From assembly GCA_964036045.1 (NCBI GenBank), contig OZ038382.1:76855918-76919917 (forward strand): a stretch of 64,000 bases of DNA. The letters are read 5' to 3'. Numbering within the stretch: position 1 is the first letter of the stretch; each line of letters opens with the position of its first letter. Origin of the DNA: Eutreptiella sp. 'Long Island Sound 2002' (taxonomy: Eukaryota; Euglenozoa; Euglenophyceae; Eutreptiales; Eutreptiaceae). Made by a program: the position numbers and the translations under genes. The notes below the pieces were generated by a model, which saw only the letters and a list, made by a program, of their open reading frames with translations, searched no databases and had not been told where the DNA came from. This document shows, piece after piece, positions 21,783-32,144 of the stretch.

Positions 21783-23288
21783 TGTACCGTCAGCCGTAGT
21801 TGGCTGAGATAGGTCCACCAGCGCCGTAGCTTGGCCTTCTCAGGTGGGGGACCCTTCTGGAAAGTGCAGACCGGCTCTTGGTCGCACAGCCAGACCACAG
21901 GGTTACTCCCCAACAGTCGTGCCTGAGAGGATAGCACCAGCATACCCGCGAGCAATTCCGGCTCATAGGTGGAGTAGTTCCCCCTGGCCTGGTTCCAGTT
22001 CCAGTTCCAGTGCCCCAGGGGTGGTAGGACCCACTTGCTGTCAGGGTAGCTGTGCTTGAGACTTCCATCTCGCCTGAGACCTTCAGTCCCCCATTGGGAA
22101 ATAGCCGAGTCGAACTCCTCCTTCTCTAGTGCTTGCCATTGGAACAACGTTCCAGCGCCGCCCACATTGCTGGAGTCGGTCACCAGGATAATCTCCCCTT
22201 GTGCCCTAGGCACGCCCAAGCACTTAGCGTTGGCCACCTTGTCTTTGAGCTCGTCAAACGCTTGTTGCTCTTGTGGGCCCCAGCGCCAAGTGGTACTTAT
22301 CTTGATCAAGTCCGTCACAATGGCGCTGGTGTAGGTGAAGCTTTTGATATGGCGGCGATAGAAGTTGCACGGCCCAATGAAACTGTGTACATCATGAAGT
22401 CCTTTCTTGGAGTCTTCGTGTTGTACCTTAGCGTTCATCAGGGGTTTGGCCTTAGAGGCCGCTGGGGTCCACCACCAAAAGCCAACGTCAAACCCCAGGT
22501 ACTGCATGGTCTCCTGCATGAACTCACACTTCTCCAGCTTGAGTCGTGTGTGGTTCTCTTGGCAGACCGCAAGAAACGCACCCAAGAGGATTAGGTGATT
22601 CTCCTGGGTATTGGTCCCGAGGCATACATCGTTGATGTGTGCTTCCATCTGGGCCCCACGGGATATGAGTTCCTGCACCTTAGGTCTCCTTCGTAGGATG
22701 GACAAGATCTTATTCATCAGCCCTTGGAGAAGAGCGGGTGCGTTGGCCACGCAAAAGGCATGACCTTCCACTTGAACACCCTCCCCTGAGGGGTGATGAA
22801 GGCTAGTAGCTCCTGAGCGTCCGGCGTCAGGTCCACCTGCCAGAATCCGCTCCTCTTGTCCATCTTGGTCTTGTAGCGACAGGAGGCTATCTTCTCAAGC
22901 GTAGACTCCATATTAGGAATGGACCCTGAGTGGTTCAGCGTTTTCTTGTTCAGCTCTCCGTAGTCCACTACCAGCCGTTTGGCTTTAGACCCAGGTTTAG
23001 CCACCAGGAAACAGGGGCTGCAGTGTTGGGGTAGTCCCCGTCCTTGTACTCCAGGACTAGGCCAGCCTCGATACATTCTTGTATCTGTCGCTCAATCTCG
23101 TCGGCCTGGTCTTTAGGAGCTGGATAGGGTCTCCTCCGAATTCTGTGGCCCACGAACTCGGGTTTCAGCTTAAGGTCCATCTGTACCAGCTTGTCACATG
23201 AGGCTGGAGGGGGTAGTTCCCCGAACACCTCAAGATAGGTCCTTATAAGTGTCTGCACCCGCGGGTCTAATAGCTTAATCTTGTCCTC
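21783..23288 (-). pseudogene. gypsy reverse transcriptase-RNase H segment
   Basis: Read on the minus strand after the linker: LKPEFVGHRIRRRPYPAP, an acidic QADEIERQIQECIEAG helix, RLVVDYGELNKKT, YKTKMDKRSGFWQVDL (first catalytic Asp), then the palm motif AHINDVCLG in place of the expected two-Asp motif. RNase H follows with ILVTDSSNVGGAGTLFQW and YSTYEPELLAGMLVL. Frameshifts occur at about 23000 and 22755. The Asn in the catalytic motif would itself abolish polymerase activity. The N-terminal side joins the linker at 27846 once element B is removed. The C-terminal side joins the integrase at 14644 once the MITE and the DIRS element are removed. Confidence 0.9.
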
Positions 23289-23640
23289 CATGTCTTAGGC
23301 GGCTCAAGTTGCGTGGTCAAAACGCGCCCAAAAGTGCCTCTCCACGGCACTGCGAAAAAATAGTCCTCTTGGGGGGGACCTAAAACACAAGAACCATAAA
23401 TCCCGTGAAAAGCAATTAACTTGTCCATTTTCCTTTATTTTCAACAAAACCGACTGCCCGGGAAAATGATTTATTTTCGGAAAAATGAAGTTCTCTTTGG
23501 GAAGATCACGGCTCTTTGTTTCCTATACCACTTATGCTTTACAATAAAAACACCCCTGAGCTTTCAATCTTTTGGAAAACCAGTTTTCGAAAACCATGTT
23601 GCACGCTGCACGATAGGAAGCATTTTTTGGCACCCCTTCT

Positions 23641-23766
23641 TTGCGCGAGGCCTCGCGCAAACACCAACACAACAGCGCAATAAAATGCATTACAGAGAAA
23701 AATGTGCCGCACAAGGTGACAGCATACAGATCATCGAAGAGAAATGCATAGCGCGAGCCCTCGCGC
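23641..23766. repeat. Left subterminal palindromes of element B
   Basis: TTGCGCGAGGCCTCGCGCAA lies at 23641-23660 (perfect) and GCGCGAGCCCTCGCGC at 23751-23766 (one change). The spacing from the TIR resembles that of the right-hand pair. Confidence 0.88.
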
Positions 23767-24635
23767 ATAATATATCAGAACAAGCGAAGAAATTACTTTT
23801 TCTTCGGAGCAGCTTGCATCTTAGCACCCATAGATTTAGCAATGGACGTGTTACCCTTAGGCGGTGGCTTTGCGGGCGCGATTCTTGGTTGGGACTGACG
23901 GGCTGGCTGCTTGAATGGAGCTCGGGCCCCTGTTTCCTCCGACCTCGGCTTCGCTGCCACTTTCTTCGCTGCCTTGCCCCGGGAGACCTGCGCTTCCTCC
24001 TCCTCTTCTTCCTCGCTCTCCTCCTCTTCATCCCCATCGCTCTCGTCGGATTCTCCACCGGTAACCGACTTCGCTGCCTGAGGCTTGGAGGCAGTCCTCT
24101 TCTTCTAGGGGGCTGGTTCCCCACCAGTAGACCCCGCTTTGCAGGGGCCAGTGCTTCTGCAGCTTGACCTTTCTCAACGGTCTCTTCCTCCTTCAGCGAC
24201 AACGCTTCAGAACCCACCTTGTCATCGCGAACCCAAAGGGGAATGCCACGGTTTGCCCAGTTGGCTTGCTGGTCCCAATCACCAGACGCGTGCAGTTTTG
24301 ACTCTTGTGTCAATACCTGGTTCAACCGAGTCTGCACTCTGTTGACCCAATCGGAGAGATCGTCGGAGGTAACACCAAGAAGGTACATGCGAGAATCCGG
24401 CTCGATGGACGCGATCTTGCACACCAGATCCGCCTAATGATCAATGAACACAAACGCAGGCTTGAAGCTCTTCTTCTTTTGACAAAAGCCTTGATGGTTT
24501 CAACCCTTGCTTGACCACTAGACGTTTGATTGATTTTGTGAAATCACCAAATCTTTTCAAAATCTCGACCTCAATAGTAGTCAACACAGGCAGGCTGGTG
24601 ACAATGAACCCACACCCCTCGAACACTCCTCTGAC

Positions 24636-25313
24636 TTGGAGCAAGCCCTACGACGCATCTACCCGCCAGACCTACCGTTTGGTATGGAACATGTGGGCCA
24701 AACAACCAAGGTGGTTTTCCTGGACGTATGCTTCATGTCACTGAAACCCCTAACCACATGTGTGCACTGGAAGGACACACATGCGTGTCAGTATATCCCC
24801 TGGGACTCCAATGTGCCGAGACACATCTGTGTGGCATGGGTGAGAGGTGAATTTATCCGCTACATTCGAATTTGTAGCAACCCACATCTATATCAGGTAT
24901 GTTGCAAGAGACTAGTCTCAGCACTTCGTTGGCTGAACTACCCTTTGGAAGTTATCCAGTCTAAGCACACTCCCTGGGGTGAACGGAACGGGTTCAGAAC
25001 CCTGAGACGTGATGTGGTACCCGCTGGGGCACTTAATGATCCTATGTCGTTGTCACAGTCTGAGGTGATGAGCTCCAGACAAAATGGTGTGATGGGAGGT
25101 GGGCGGGAACCTTCTGGACAGGTGCATGTCCTGAAGGTTTCACACCATGGTGCTATTCCTGTGGCGTGGTCACGAGCTATGCATGTGTTGAAAAGACGAT
25201 TGAAATTTCTTCCTGACCTAAAACTGTTTGTCATCCTCAGGCCTTTACGCAATCTCAAATGTCTGTTCAGGAACTCAGGTCTGATTTCCTTATCCAGCCG
25301 GCAGCAAGTTTGA
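24636..25313 (+). pseudogene. Penelope-like reverse transcriptase, C-terminal part
   Basis: The reading frame contains VVFLDVCFM, then VHWKDTHACQYIPWDSNVPRH, then FIRYIRICSNPHLY and LNYPLEVIQ, followed after a variable stretch by KLFVILRPLRNLKCLF. This series corresponds to the conserved end of Penelope-like RTs, where a KPTDTHxYLxxxSxHPxH-type motif precedes an RxxRICS helix and a Y-P-V-I turn. The palm YxDD motif lies upstream in intact elements and is missing here. The ATG at 24636 is likely internal, since homology starts only after about 20 residues. Confidence 0.65.
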
Positions 25314-25489
25314 TTGGCGCGCACTCTTTGGACAGCGTGGACAGATTGGGGATTGGATCAGGACTTTGTTTTAATTATCAATAATTTCAGCACGCATCGA
25401 TGGAATAATTATTATTTTATGAACATTTTTCAATAGACAGATTTCAGCACGGTCTTTGTGTTTGAATGTACCATACTCATGTTTTCTCT

Positions 25490-25550
25490 TGCTCACTTTG
25501 TAGCTGATGAGGGGCCTATAAGCCCGAAACGCGTACAAGTTCAAGGGACA
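25490..25550 (+). ncRNA. Hammerhead ribozyme-like motif
   Basis: CTGATGAG (25504-25511) is followed by a GC-rich hairpin (GGGC 25512-25515 pairing with GCCC 25522-25525 around CTATAA), then GAAAC (25526-25530) and GCGTA. This is the order CUGAUGA, stem II, GAAA, short stem III with GCGU, and a possible UA cleavage site. Flanking TTGTA and TACAA can pair as part of stem I. The very short stem III is typical of hammerheads in Penelope-like elements. Position between the RT and the right repeat fits a ribozyme that processes the element's transcript. Stem I is weak, so activity is uncertain. Confidence 0.62.
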
Positions 25551-27360
25551 CCAACAATTGTGGGTTCATTGTCACGAGCGTGCCTGTGTTGACTACTATT
25601 GAGGTCGAGATTTTGAAAAGATTTGGTGATTTCACAAAATCAATCAAACGGCGTCTAGTGGTCAAGCAAGGGTTGAAACCATCAAGGCTTTTGTCAAAAG
25701 GAGGGGACAGTATTGTGTTAACAGAACCTGCATGGCCTTACACACAGCGTAACGGAGGCGACTTGGCCGATTTGCAGGATGTGCCAGCTCAAGGGAACGA
25801 CATTTTCCGTTAAGGCGCCTTATGTGGGGGCCCATACCCAACAGCAGTGCACCAACAGTTATCTCCATTGTGACCAGCTTGGGAAAACAGGGGACTGTGT
25901 CACCGCTGCGCAACAAACCCTTACGGAAAAAAGTCACAATCGGCCAAAATGAGCGAAATGTTTGTGTAAAGCAACATTCGCGTGCTAGAAACCATATAAT
26001 ATAGGGTGTGAACGCAAAAAAAGCCGGACGTTCCAACCTGTTGTTTTTTCACCGTACATCATCTTAAAAATGCGGTAGTGGATGTTCTCTTCACATAAGA
26101 CAGGGACAACTGGTTGGGTGTGTTGCGCCAAATCCCTAGTAAATTGCAGTAGGTTAAGAAGCGATAGGTTGCCGCTTACCTTTTCTTTGCTTAGACAAAG
26201 CGGCCGCCAATGTGGTCTCTTGGCAGGCACAGGGCAAATAATGTCAAGCAGTGCCCTAATATTTCGCACAACAGGTCGCGTGCTTGCAAATCCTACATCG
26301 TGCAGGATACGTGCAAACGTTCCCTCGGTGTTTCCCAGCATGCGTGCAACAACAGGAACACGCCGTTCAAGGTCTTCAAGGCTAGGATGACCATGCCAGT
26401 AGCGCGGTGCATCCTTCAGTAGCAAAACAGCCAACGCTGTTGCGTTCAGGCTTTTGTCGTTCTTGTCAGGATTTGTGGTAAACTGTTTGTTGTACCAGTT
26501 GTCCATCCACAACACAACCCACTGTTGGCAAATTTTGTCCCATGTAGTCTGTAACCTGACTGCGGCCCTCTCCTTCAGCGAAGGTGCGCTGCATCGCGCC
26601 AAACCTGACCTTGCTAAACTGCGACGCTGCGCCCTACTTCCCTCTACCGCAACAACTGACTTTGGTTTTCCCTGGTATGGAACAGCGCGGTGGCGCGTCA
26701 GCAAATAAAGGCGCCAGGCCTCCCCTATCAAAACACCAACCCATCTCTTCCCTTCTGCCGCAACCGTCTTTTCAACGCTGCAACGCGTCCGTTCATTTTT
26801 GCGCAGACGCAGAAAAAACACAAACAACAATCACGGGCCCTCGTCCCCCTGTTTTAGCCCTTCCCACAGTTCTTCTCCCGTGTGGTACGTCGGTTCCTCT
26901 GAACAGACATCGCGAAAAACTCCGGATGCTGCGGCCACTGTCTTCTCAAGGTCCACCTCTTTTTGCAGGGGCATTGTTGCTGTGAAGAATAAATGCGTAC
27001 CTGTATCTATTTAAAAATTGCTGTTCGAAACACTTTCTTGATTTCAAACATCAACCTGTCACTCAGTTTTCGCGCGACCAATTCTTCTGTGATTCGCTTG
27101 TCGCATGCACCATTTTCGGTTGCCTGTAACTGTCCAGTGATCCCACATTTGACTAGTTAATCCTGATTGCGGTACCGGGTTGCGGCGCGCTTCTATCGCT
27201 GTTGGGCAGTGAAGTCAGCGGTGACCACAGTATGAAAACCGGAGATGCCGGCGGGACCTGTATGGGCGCCCATGCAGCAGCGCCGCATCAAGGGAACATA
27301 CATGCTGTGTAGTTGGTGGATCTGTCCAATTTTGGTTTCTATGAGCGCTTGTGACCTCCA

Positions 27361-27436
27361 TTGCGCGAGGCCTGGCGCAATGATCACCGAAACTTTAATG
27401 TTTTTCATGCTCCGTTCCATGCGCGAGGCCTCGCGC
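27361..27436. repeat. Right subterminal palindromes of element B
   Basis: TTGCGCGAGGCCTGGCGCAA lies at 27361-27380 (one change) and GCGCGAGGCCTCGCGC at 27421-27436 (perfect core), about 60 bp apart. They mirror the left pair in distance from the element end. Confidence 0.88.
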
Positions 27437-27845
27437 TTGAAACTGCAGTTTGTTCCCGAACATTTATACTTTTCAAGATTCTTGGGTACACAATTGTTGC
27501 AGATTATTCGTTAATAGATCCATCTCTATCACGCAATCCTGATAATGGTACTAAGTTACGTGTATAAATACGACAGGGTTCCATTTTTCGACAAGCTGCC
27601 TAATTCGTCGTGCTGTAGCACATTAATCTGACACAAATGAACGTCTTTGCGAGAGGCCACCAAACAATACTTTTCTCCGTCTCGCCCATGGGACACATCA
27701 TTCTTATAGAAATATTTATTCCGCCATACTTGTTCGCGACGCTTTTGAAATATCCATTAAAACAACTAGTTTTTGATACCTTTGTAAACCTGTCATTTTC
27801 CAGCCTTTTCCTTCGTTTTTGACCATGCAACTTGAGCCGCCTAAG

Positions 27846-28634
27846 CATTTCCTTGTCGGAGTGTAAGTTGCTTGCCCCCTGAGTAATAGACGTCAGGAGG
27901 TGATCCTCCACCGACTCCTCGCCCTTGGTAGTATCCTTCAAATCTTCGTAGGCATATAGTAGGTCTCGTTCAACCATCTCAGGTGGACGATCGCAACATA
28001 GGCACGCTCGAGGGGGTTCACATACACATTCCCCTGAGAGGTCGTCCTCCTCTGGGGTCCTCACATGGGCACCCCACACGCTCTTCATGAGCTTAAGATC
28101 TACCTCCCTTTGCCAGGTGGTGAACTTCTGTTCGAGGTCCTCCTTCAATTGGGATAGATCTCCCTTACGTCCTTGCTTCAGTGGCCAGGAGCTGCGGGTA
28201 GGCTTAGCATAGCATAGCTTTTTTGCCACCAACCTCATCTTGGAGTCCACATACTCCCTTAGCCTGGATCTGGGGTCCAGCTCTTCGTCCAGGGGGTCTT
28301 CCACCCTCATGGAGAGTAGGGGATTCAGTGGGGCGACGTACTCGGCGTTCTCCACTTCCTCCACACAAGACTGCAGGAAGAAGGCGTCATGCTCAGTTTT
28401 GTCATCTGAGTAGATAGAGCTGGGGAACTCGGATAGTCCACACTCAGAGACTCTATCAGAAACAGGTACATGGGAGGGAGAGTTGGGGGCGTTACTGTTA
28501 GTCAGGACGTATTCATCTCCTCCGGGTATAGTCTCAAAAGCATCTTGAGGTCGTAGTCGATCCTTCAAGTCACCCAAGGCGAGTCCATCGCTTTTTTGTT
28601 GTATAGCGTGGACCGGAGTCGAGTCCAGGTCTTC
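27846..28634 (-). pseudogene. gypsy pol linker between protease and RT
   Basis: Minus-strand pol continues after an in-frame TGA at about 28635 with an acidic, Ser-rich linker. This includes NSPSHVPVSDRVSECGLSEF and a Cys cluster (CVCEPPRACLCC) that could bind a metal. It ends SNLHSDKEM, where element B cuts it. It joins in frame to EDKIKLLDPRVQ at 23288. I know no defined domain for this stretch. Confidence 0.75.
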
Positions 28635-29522
28635 TCAGGGGATGGAGGTAAGACCTCTGTCCACCACACTGAGCATACTACCCCATCCGGGTTTCCCGAT
28701 AGGCGTCTTACGCCCCAGAGGCACGTAGATGGCCTCATCAGGTAACCGTACAGAGCTGATAGTGAGCCTGTCCAGGAGGGTTCGCCAGTACTCGTTGCCC
28801 CCATGGGCTCCCCAATCGGGGGAACACAGGACCATACGGGAACGTTCCAAGGCCACCTTGGTCAAGACCTTCCCCAGTTCACTGAACCTGGGGTTCCCGT
28901 AGGCCATCCGGAAAGAGGGCCAGTAAAATTTGTAGCTGCAGTTCTTCCCCTTGCTGCAGTAAAGGTCCAAAACATGTTGCTTGTCGCTAGAGAACAACTC
29001 CACACTCAGGTCTTCCCTAGAGTAACCCAACCTCTCCAGACCTTGGTCTAGGACTTCCCCCAATAGTTGATAGTCCTCAGTTTTGGAGGCCGCAATCATC
29101 TTCGAGGGTTCCTCCTTCAATACCCTCAGATAGCTTGAGGTGTGTTCCGACTGCTCCAGTGGCACGGACTCTCTGCCCTCGCCGTGGTCCACGTAGAGGA
29201 GGTAGGCCGCTTGCAGCGTCAGGGATTGTATCTGGGAGTGCTGCACAAAAAAGTCAGTCCCCAATACAAAGTCGAAGGCTTCAGCGTCCATCACATAGAA
29301 CCGATGTGCGATCGTTCGGGACCCCAGAGGTACCTCCACTTCACAGTCCCCGCAGCTATGCACCACATGCCCATCCCCCATTCGTATAGCCGCGGTGGTC
29401 ATGGTGTTCTTCAGGCTCCAACAAGGTAAAGTCTTCTTGGCCACTATAGATATGGTGGCCCAAGTGTCCAATACCCCCAGGTATTCACGTCCCACTAGTC
29501 GGATACGTACCCAGAACACCAA
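28635..29522 (-). pseudogene. gypsy aspartic protease segment
   Basis: A retropepsin-like fold is recognisable from REYLGVLDTWATISIV, where the usual DTGA/DSGA active site reads DTWA. A flap region and the C-terminal FDFVLGTDFF complete it. The Gly-to-Trp change next to the catalytic Asp would be expected to kill the enzyme. Downstream, a conserved-looking FYWPSFRMAYGNPRFSELGK and SPDWGAHGGNEYW follow before the stop. A stop also separates it from gag at about 29550. Confidence 0.82.
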
Positions 29523-29549
29523 GTCCAGGGCTTCACCGGAGCGTCCCCG

Positions 29550-32033
29550 TCAGAACTCCGCGGGACAGGTCACCTCGAACCCTTTGTTCCGCAATTTGCG
29601 GGTCATCGTCATGAGACGGCTTCTCTTCTTAGCATTGCCGTCATCACCGCCTTCATGCTCACGCCTAGCCCCTTGTTCTCGCTGGGCCTGCGTTTGTGAG
29701 CGTGTGGTCGGACCAGACTGCCCCCCAGAGGGCTCGGAGTTCCCCCCTGGATTAGGGTTGGGGTTGCCTCCGTTTTTGTCCGGGTTCTTGTTGGCCTTGT
29801 CTAGCTGGCGGTTAGCGCCTCCTCTTCGTCCACCTTGACTCTTGTCTTGCCCTTGTCCACACCCTTTCGACTTGCTCTTGCCGGAGTTGTTGCCTTTGCC
29901 TTTGCTTCCATCTTTGCCAGAGCTTTTGCCAGGATCCTCACCCTTCAGCTTCGCCGACACGCGCTGCTTGTGGTAGCACTCATCCTCATAGTGCTTCCTC
30001 TTCCCACAGAAGGCACAGGTGATAGTACACCTGTAGTGATCCAGCATCTTCGCCTTGGCGCCGGTGTTGGTCTCCTGCTTCTTCCCTTGGACTAAGAAGC
30101 AGTCTCCCTGCTCGCAGTCAGGGGCGTGCTGCAGGTGGCCCTGCTCGTCTCTGGCATCACACCAGAAGAGCTCCTTGACGTTTTCCATGATGCGGGCGTG
30201 TTTGGGGGTAGTCCCCTGTCCAGGTCTGGATTCTTGGTACCCTCTGCCTTGGCTTCCAGAGCCTCCCCCTCCAGGACGGTAGTTGTTCAGGTTCTGGTCG
30301 CTTTCTTTCTCCAGCGCCAGCTCAAGAAGTAGCAGACATAAATCCTCGTAGTGGAGGGCTCTCGCCTTGCGCTCTGCCGTTGAACGGCACTTGTCCCACA
30401 GCTCTCGAGGGAGCTTAGCCACCCACCAGAAAAGCAGGTCATCGCTGCTGTAGAAACCGGGCGTCAATCGTCCAGCCCAGTGATCCAAGTCAGCCAGTCG
30501 CTCAGAGACCCTGCCAGGTTTGGGGTTGTTGGGCAGCACGGCCAGGTTCTGGATCTCGGCCCTGATGGAGTGGTCGGTTTCATAGGTCGGGTACTGCCTC
30601 TCCAAGGCAACCAACACATCGGCAAACTTAGTCACGATCTGCTTGACCTGCTTCTCCAGGTACTTGGTCCTGCAACACTGCAGGAGCAGATCGCACTTGA
30701 CCCGTCCACTAGCGTGGGTTTGGCCGGTCAATCGAAGGAACCGGCCAAAAATCTCAGCGAACTCGATGAGGTCCTTGCCTGTGAACACAGGCAAGTTCAC
30801 CACCATCTTGGAGGTGGCAATCGCCTTAGCCTCCTGAGACCTGCGTCCCTCAGGGCGCCGGGTCTTTCTCTTCTTCTTTTTCATATGCCCACTTGTGTTC
30901 TCAGAGTCCTCAGGGTCGTCGTGCTCCGAGAGCGAAGCAGAAGTCATGGACGGCGGCTCATCATCGGAGGGGTCTCCGCCTAGATCACCAGAGCCATAGG
31001 GCTCCTTGTCAACCATTGGCCTCAGGGCTGTCAGCCGCAGCCGGTCCAGCTCGGCTCTCGTAGAGATTCCCACGTGGCTGTAGGGTGGCTGGGCCGTTCT
31101 TGGTACGAAAGGGCTTCTCCGTATCGCTGCAGGGGTCGGCATCGGTCGGCTCCTCAAGCTCTTCAGGGTGTTTGTCAACTCTGCCACCAGGTGCTTAGCC
31201 TGTACTCGGTGGGGTGAAATTCCTACCTGGTAGGTGACGCGTGGGGCGGAATCAGGGGCTCTAGTTCAGCGCGAATCTCCTGAGTGAGATCGCCCACAAG
31301 TTCAGATGCGGCTCCTCGGAGAGCCTTTTTTATCTCTGATCCCGTCAGGGACCTGTTGGAGGATCTAACCGATCCTCTACCCCTGCTCCCACATGACTCA
31401 GGTCCTGTCCCCAGCCCACCCAGGGTTGCATACCCAGGAACATCCACATAGGCTCCCGTAGCGGGTAGAGGTTGGTGATAGTCAGCCGCATACCAGCGCG
31501 GCGCAGAACTGGAGGCCACTGGCTCACTGGTATTAGTTGCCTCTGGAAGCGCAGTGGTAGGTGGGTTCACACCATAGGCAGGTTAGGTAGGCATACCAGT
31601 AAAGCGTGTGCCCTCAGACATAGGCGGGTTCGTTATGGGTGTGGATATTGCAGGGGCTGGGTCAAGAGTTTGGAGTGTGGTGGTTGTAGGAGAGGGTGAT
31701 GCGTGGAGGCCAGAAGGGCTTGGTGCGCCCTCGAAGGTCGACTCACTCGTCGGGTTGTGCCCATGGTCTACTCCTTCGTCTGCCATGCTTTCTCCAGCAT
31801 CCTTCTCTCTCTCTCTCTCTCTTTCTCTTCACAGGATTGGTGTCTACCTCCTCGACTGAGAGGGCCCGGAAGGCCGACTGAAGTCCTTCCAGCGAATCAT
31901 CCGCCAGGTCCACTGGCCAATGTAAGGGCATTGAAGGTACAGCGCTAGGTCCAGGTCCAGGTTCACCAGGTGCTGGCATTGCTGGTGCCTCGGGCGCCGT
32001 CCTCACGTCGGTGTCCTCCTTCTCTGTGTCCAT
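29550..32033 (-). pseudogene. gypsy gag with zinc knuckle
   Basis: The likely start is the ATG at 32033 (MDTEKEDTD), about 90 bases after the PBS. The N-terminal part is Pro-rich. A (TC)n microsatellite at 31801-31831 falls inside it and encodes Arg-Glu repeats; a frameshift follows. The main ORF (31187-29550, 545 residues) has the capsid-like region (VVNLPVFTGKDLIEFAEIFG, YLEKQVKQIVTKF, LADLDHWAGRL) typical of gypsy Gag. A CCHC-type zinc knuckle (CAFCGKRKHYEDEC) at about 30000 follows, and then a Lys/Gly-rich tail. Two frame changes separate the N-terminal pieces. Gag packages the element's RNA. Confidence 0.85.
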
Positions 32034-32117
32034 ATTCGCCCTTCCTGCTTATTTATGACAGATCTTGGCGCACTGGATGTAAGGCACGGGGTTGCTGCCG
32101 GTACGCAGAGACTGTCC

Positions 32118-32131
32118 GCCTCTTGCTACCA
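32118..32131 (-). promoter_or_regulatory. Primer-binding site-like sequence
   Basis: On the minus strand this reads TGGTAGCAAGAGGC, about 13 bases inside the 5' LTR. It resembles the initiator-tRNA-Met primer site TGGTATCAGAGC used by many gypsy elements, with one change and one inserted base. Confidence 0.5.
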
Positions 32132-32144
32132 GAAAGGTTTATAG

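Larger units (their letters stand above)
24477..25699 (+). mobile_element. Penelope-like element fragment with inverted ends
   Basis: About 1.2 kb is bounded by a long inverted repeat: 24477-24613 is the reverse complement of 25560-25699 (about 137-140 bp, few mismatches). It encodes the C-terminal part of a Penelope-type RT and carries a hammerhead-ribozyme-like motif before the right repeat. Penelope-like elements often end in direct or inverted pseudo-LTRs and carry hammerhead ribozymes in them. No endonuclease (GIY-YIG) is present, so the copy is 5'-truncated. It splits the candidate transposase gene of element B. Confidence 0.72.
23793..26830 (-). pseudogene. Candidate transposase of element B, unknown family
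   Basis: The N-terminal open part (26830-25985, 281 residues) has a basic region, then WVVLWMDNWYNKQF, SLNATALAVLLL, RRVPVVARMLGNTEG, NIRALLDIICPVP and FKMMYGEKTTGW. After a frameshift near 26000 it goes on with FRSFWPIVTFFRKG and FPKLVTMEITVGALLLG. The Penelope-like fragment (24477-25699) interrupts it. Beyond that, it resumes with AFVFIDH, a stop, CKIASIEPDSRMYLLGV and a coiled region. After another frameshift comes a strongly acidic Glu/Ser run and a basic tail ending PKKK at 23793. The acidic-then-basic tail looks nuclear. I do not recognise the family, and no clear DDE triad can be assigned; DNW and FIDH contain possible acidic residues. It fills the element in one direction, which is why I propose a transposase. 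Confidence 0.45.
23294..27845. mobile_element. TIR element B with candidate transposase (5-bp TSD)
   Basis: A 4,552-bp insert in gypsy pol starts CTTAGGCGGCTCAAGTTGC and ends with the exact inverse. Flanks are CATGT (23289-23293) and CATTT (27846-27850), a 5-bp duplication with one later change. Removing it joins gypsy codons for SDKEM and EDKIKLL in frame. Its TIRs and 5-bp duplication match element A. Four palindromes lie 347-473 bp from the left end and 410-485 bp from the right end, so they are subterminal. It encodes a minus-strand protein (23793-26830), the best candidate for the family's transposase, which is itself split by a Penelope-like insertion. Confidence 0.88.

Noticed and set aside
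19136-27436. The GCGCGAGGCCTCGCGC palindrome as a genome-wide restriction or methylation site motif
   Set aside because: In this window it occurs only inside the two related TIR elements, so an element-specific role is simpler.
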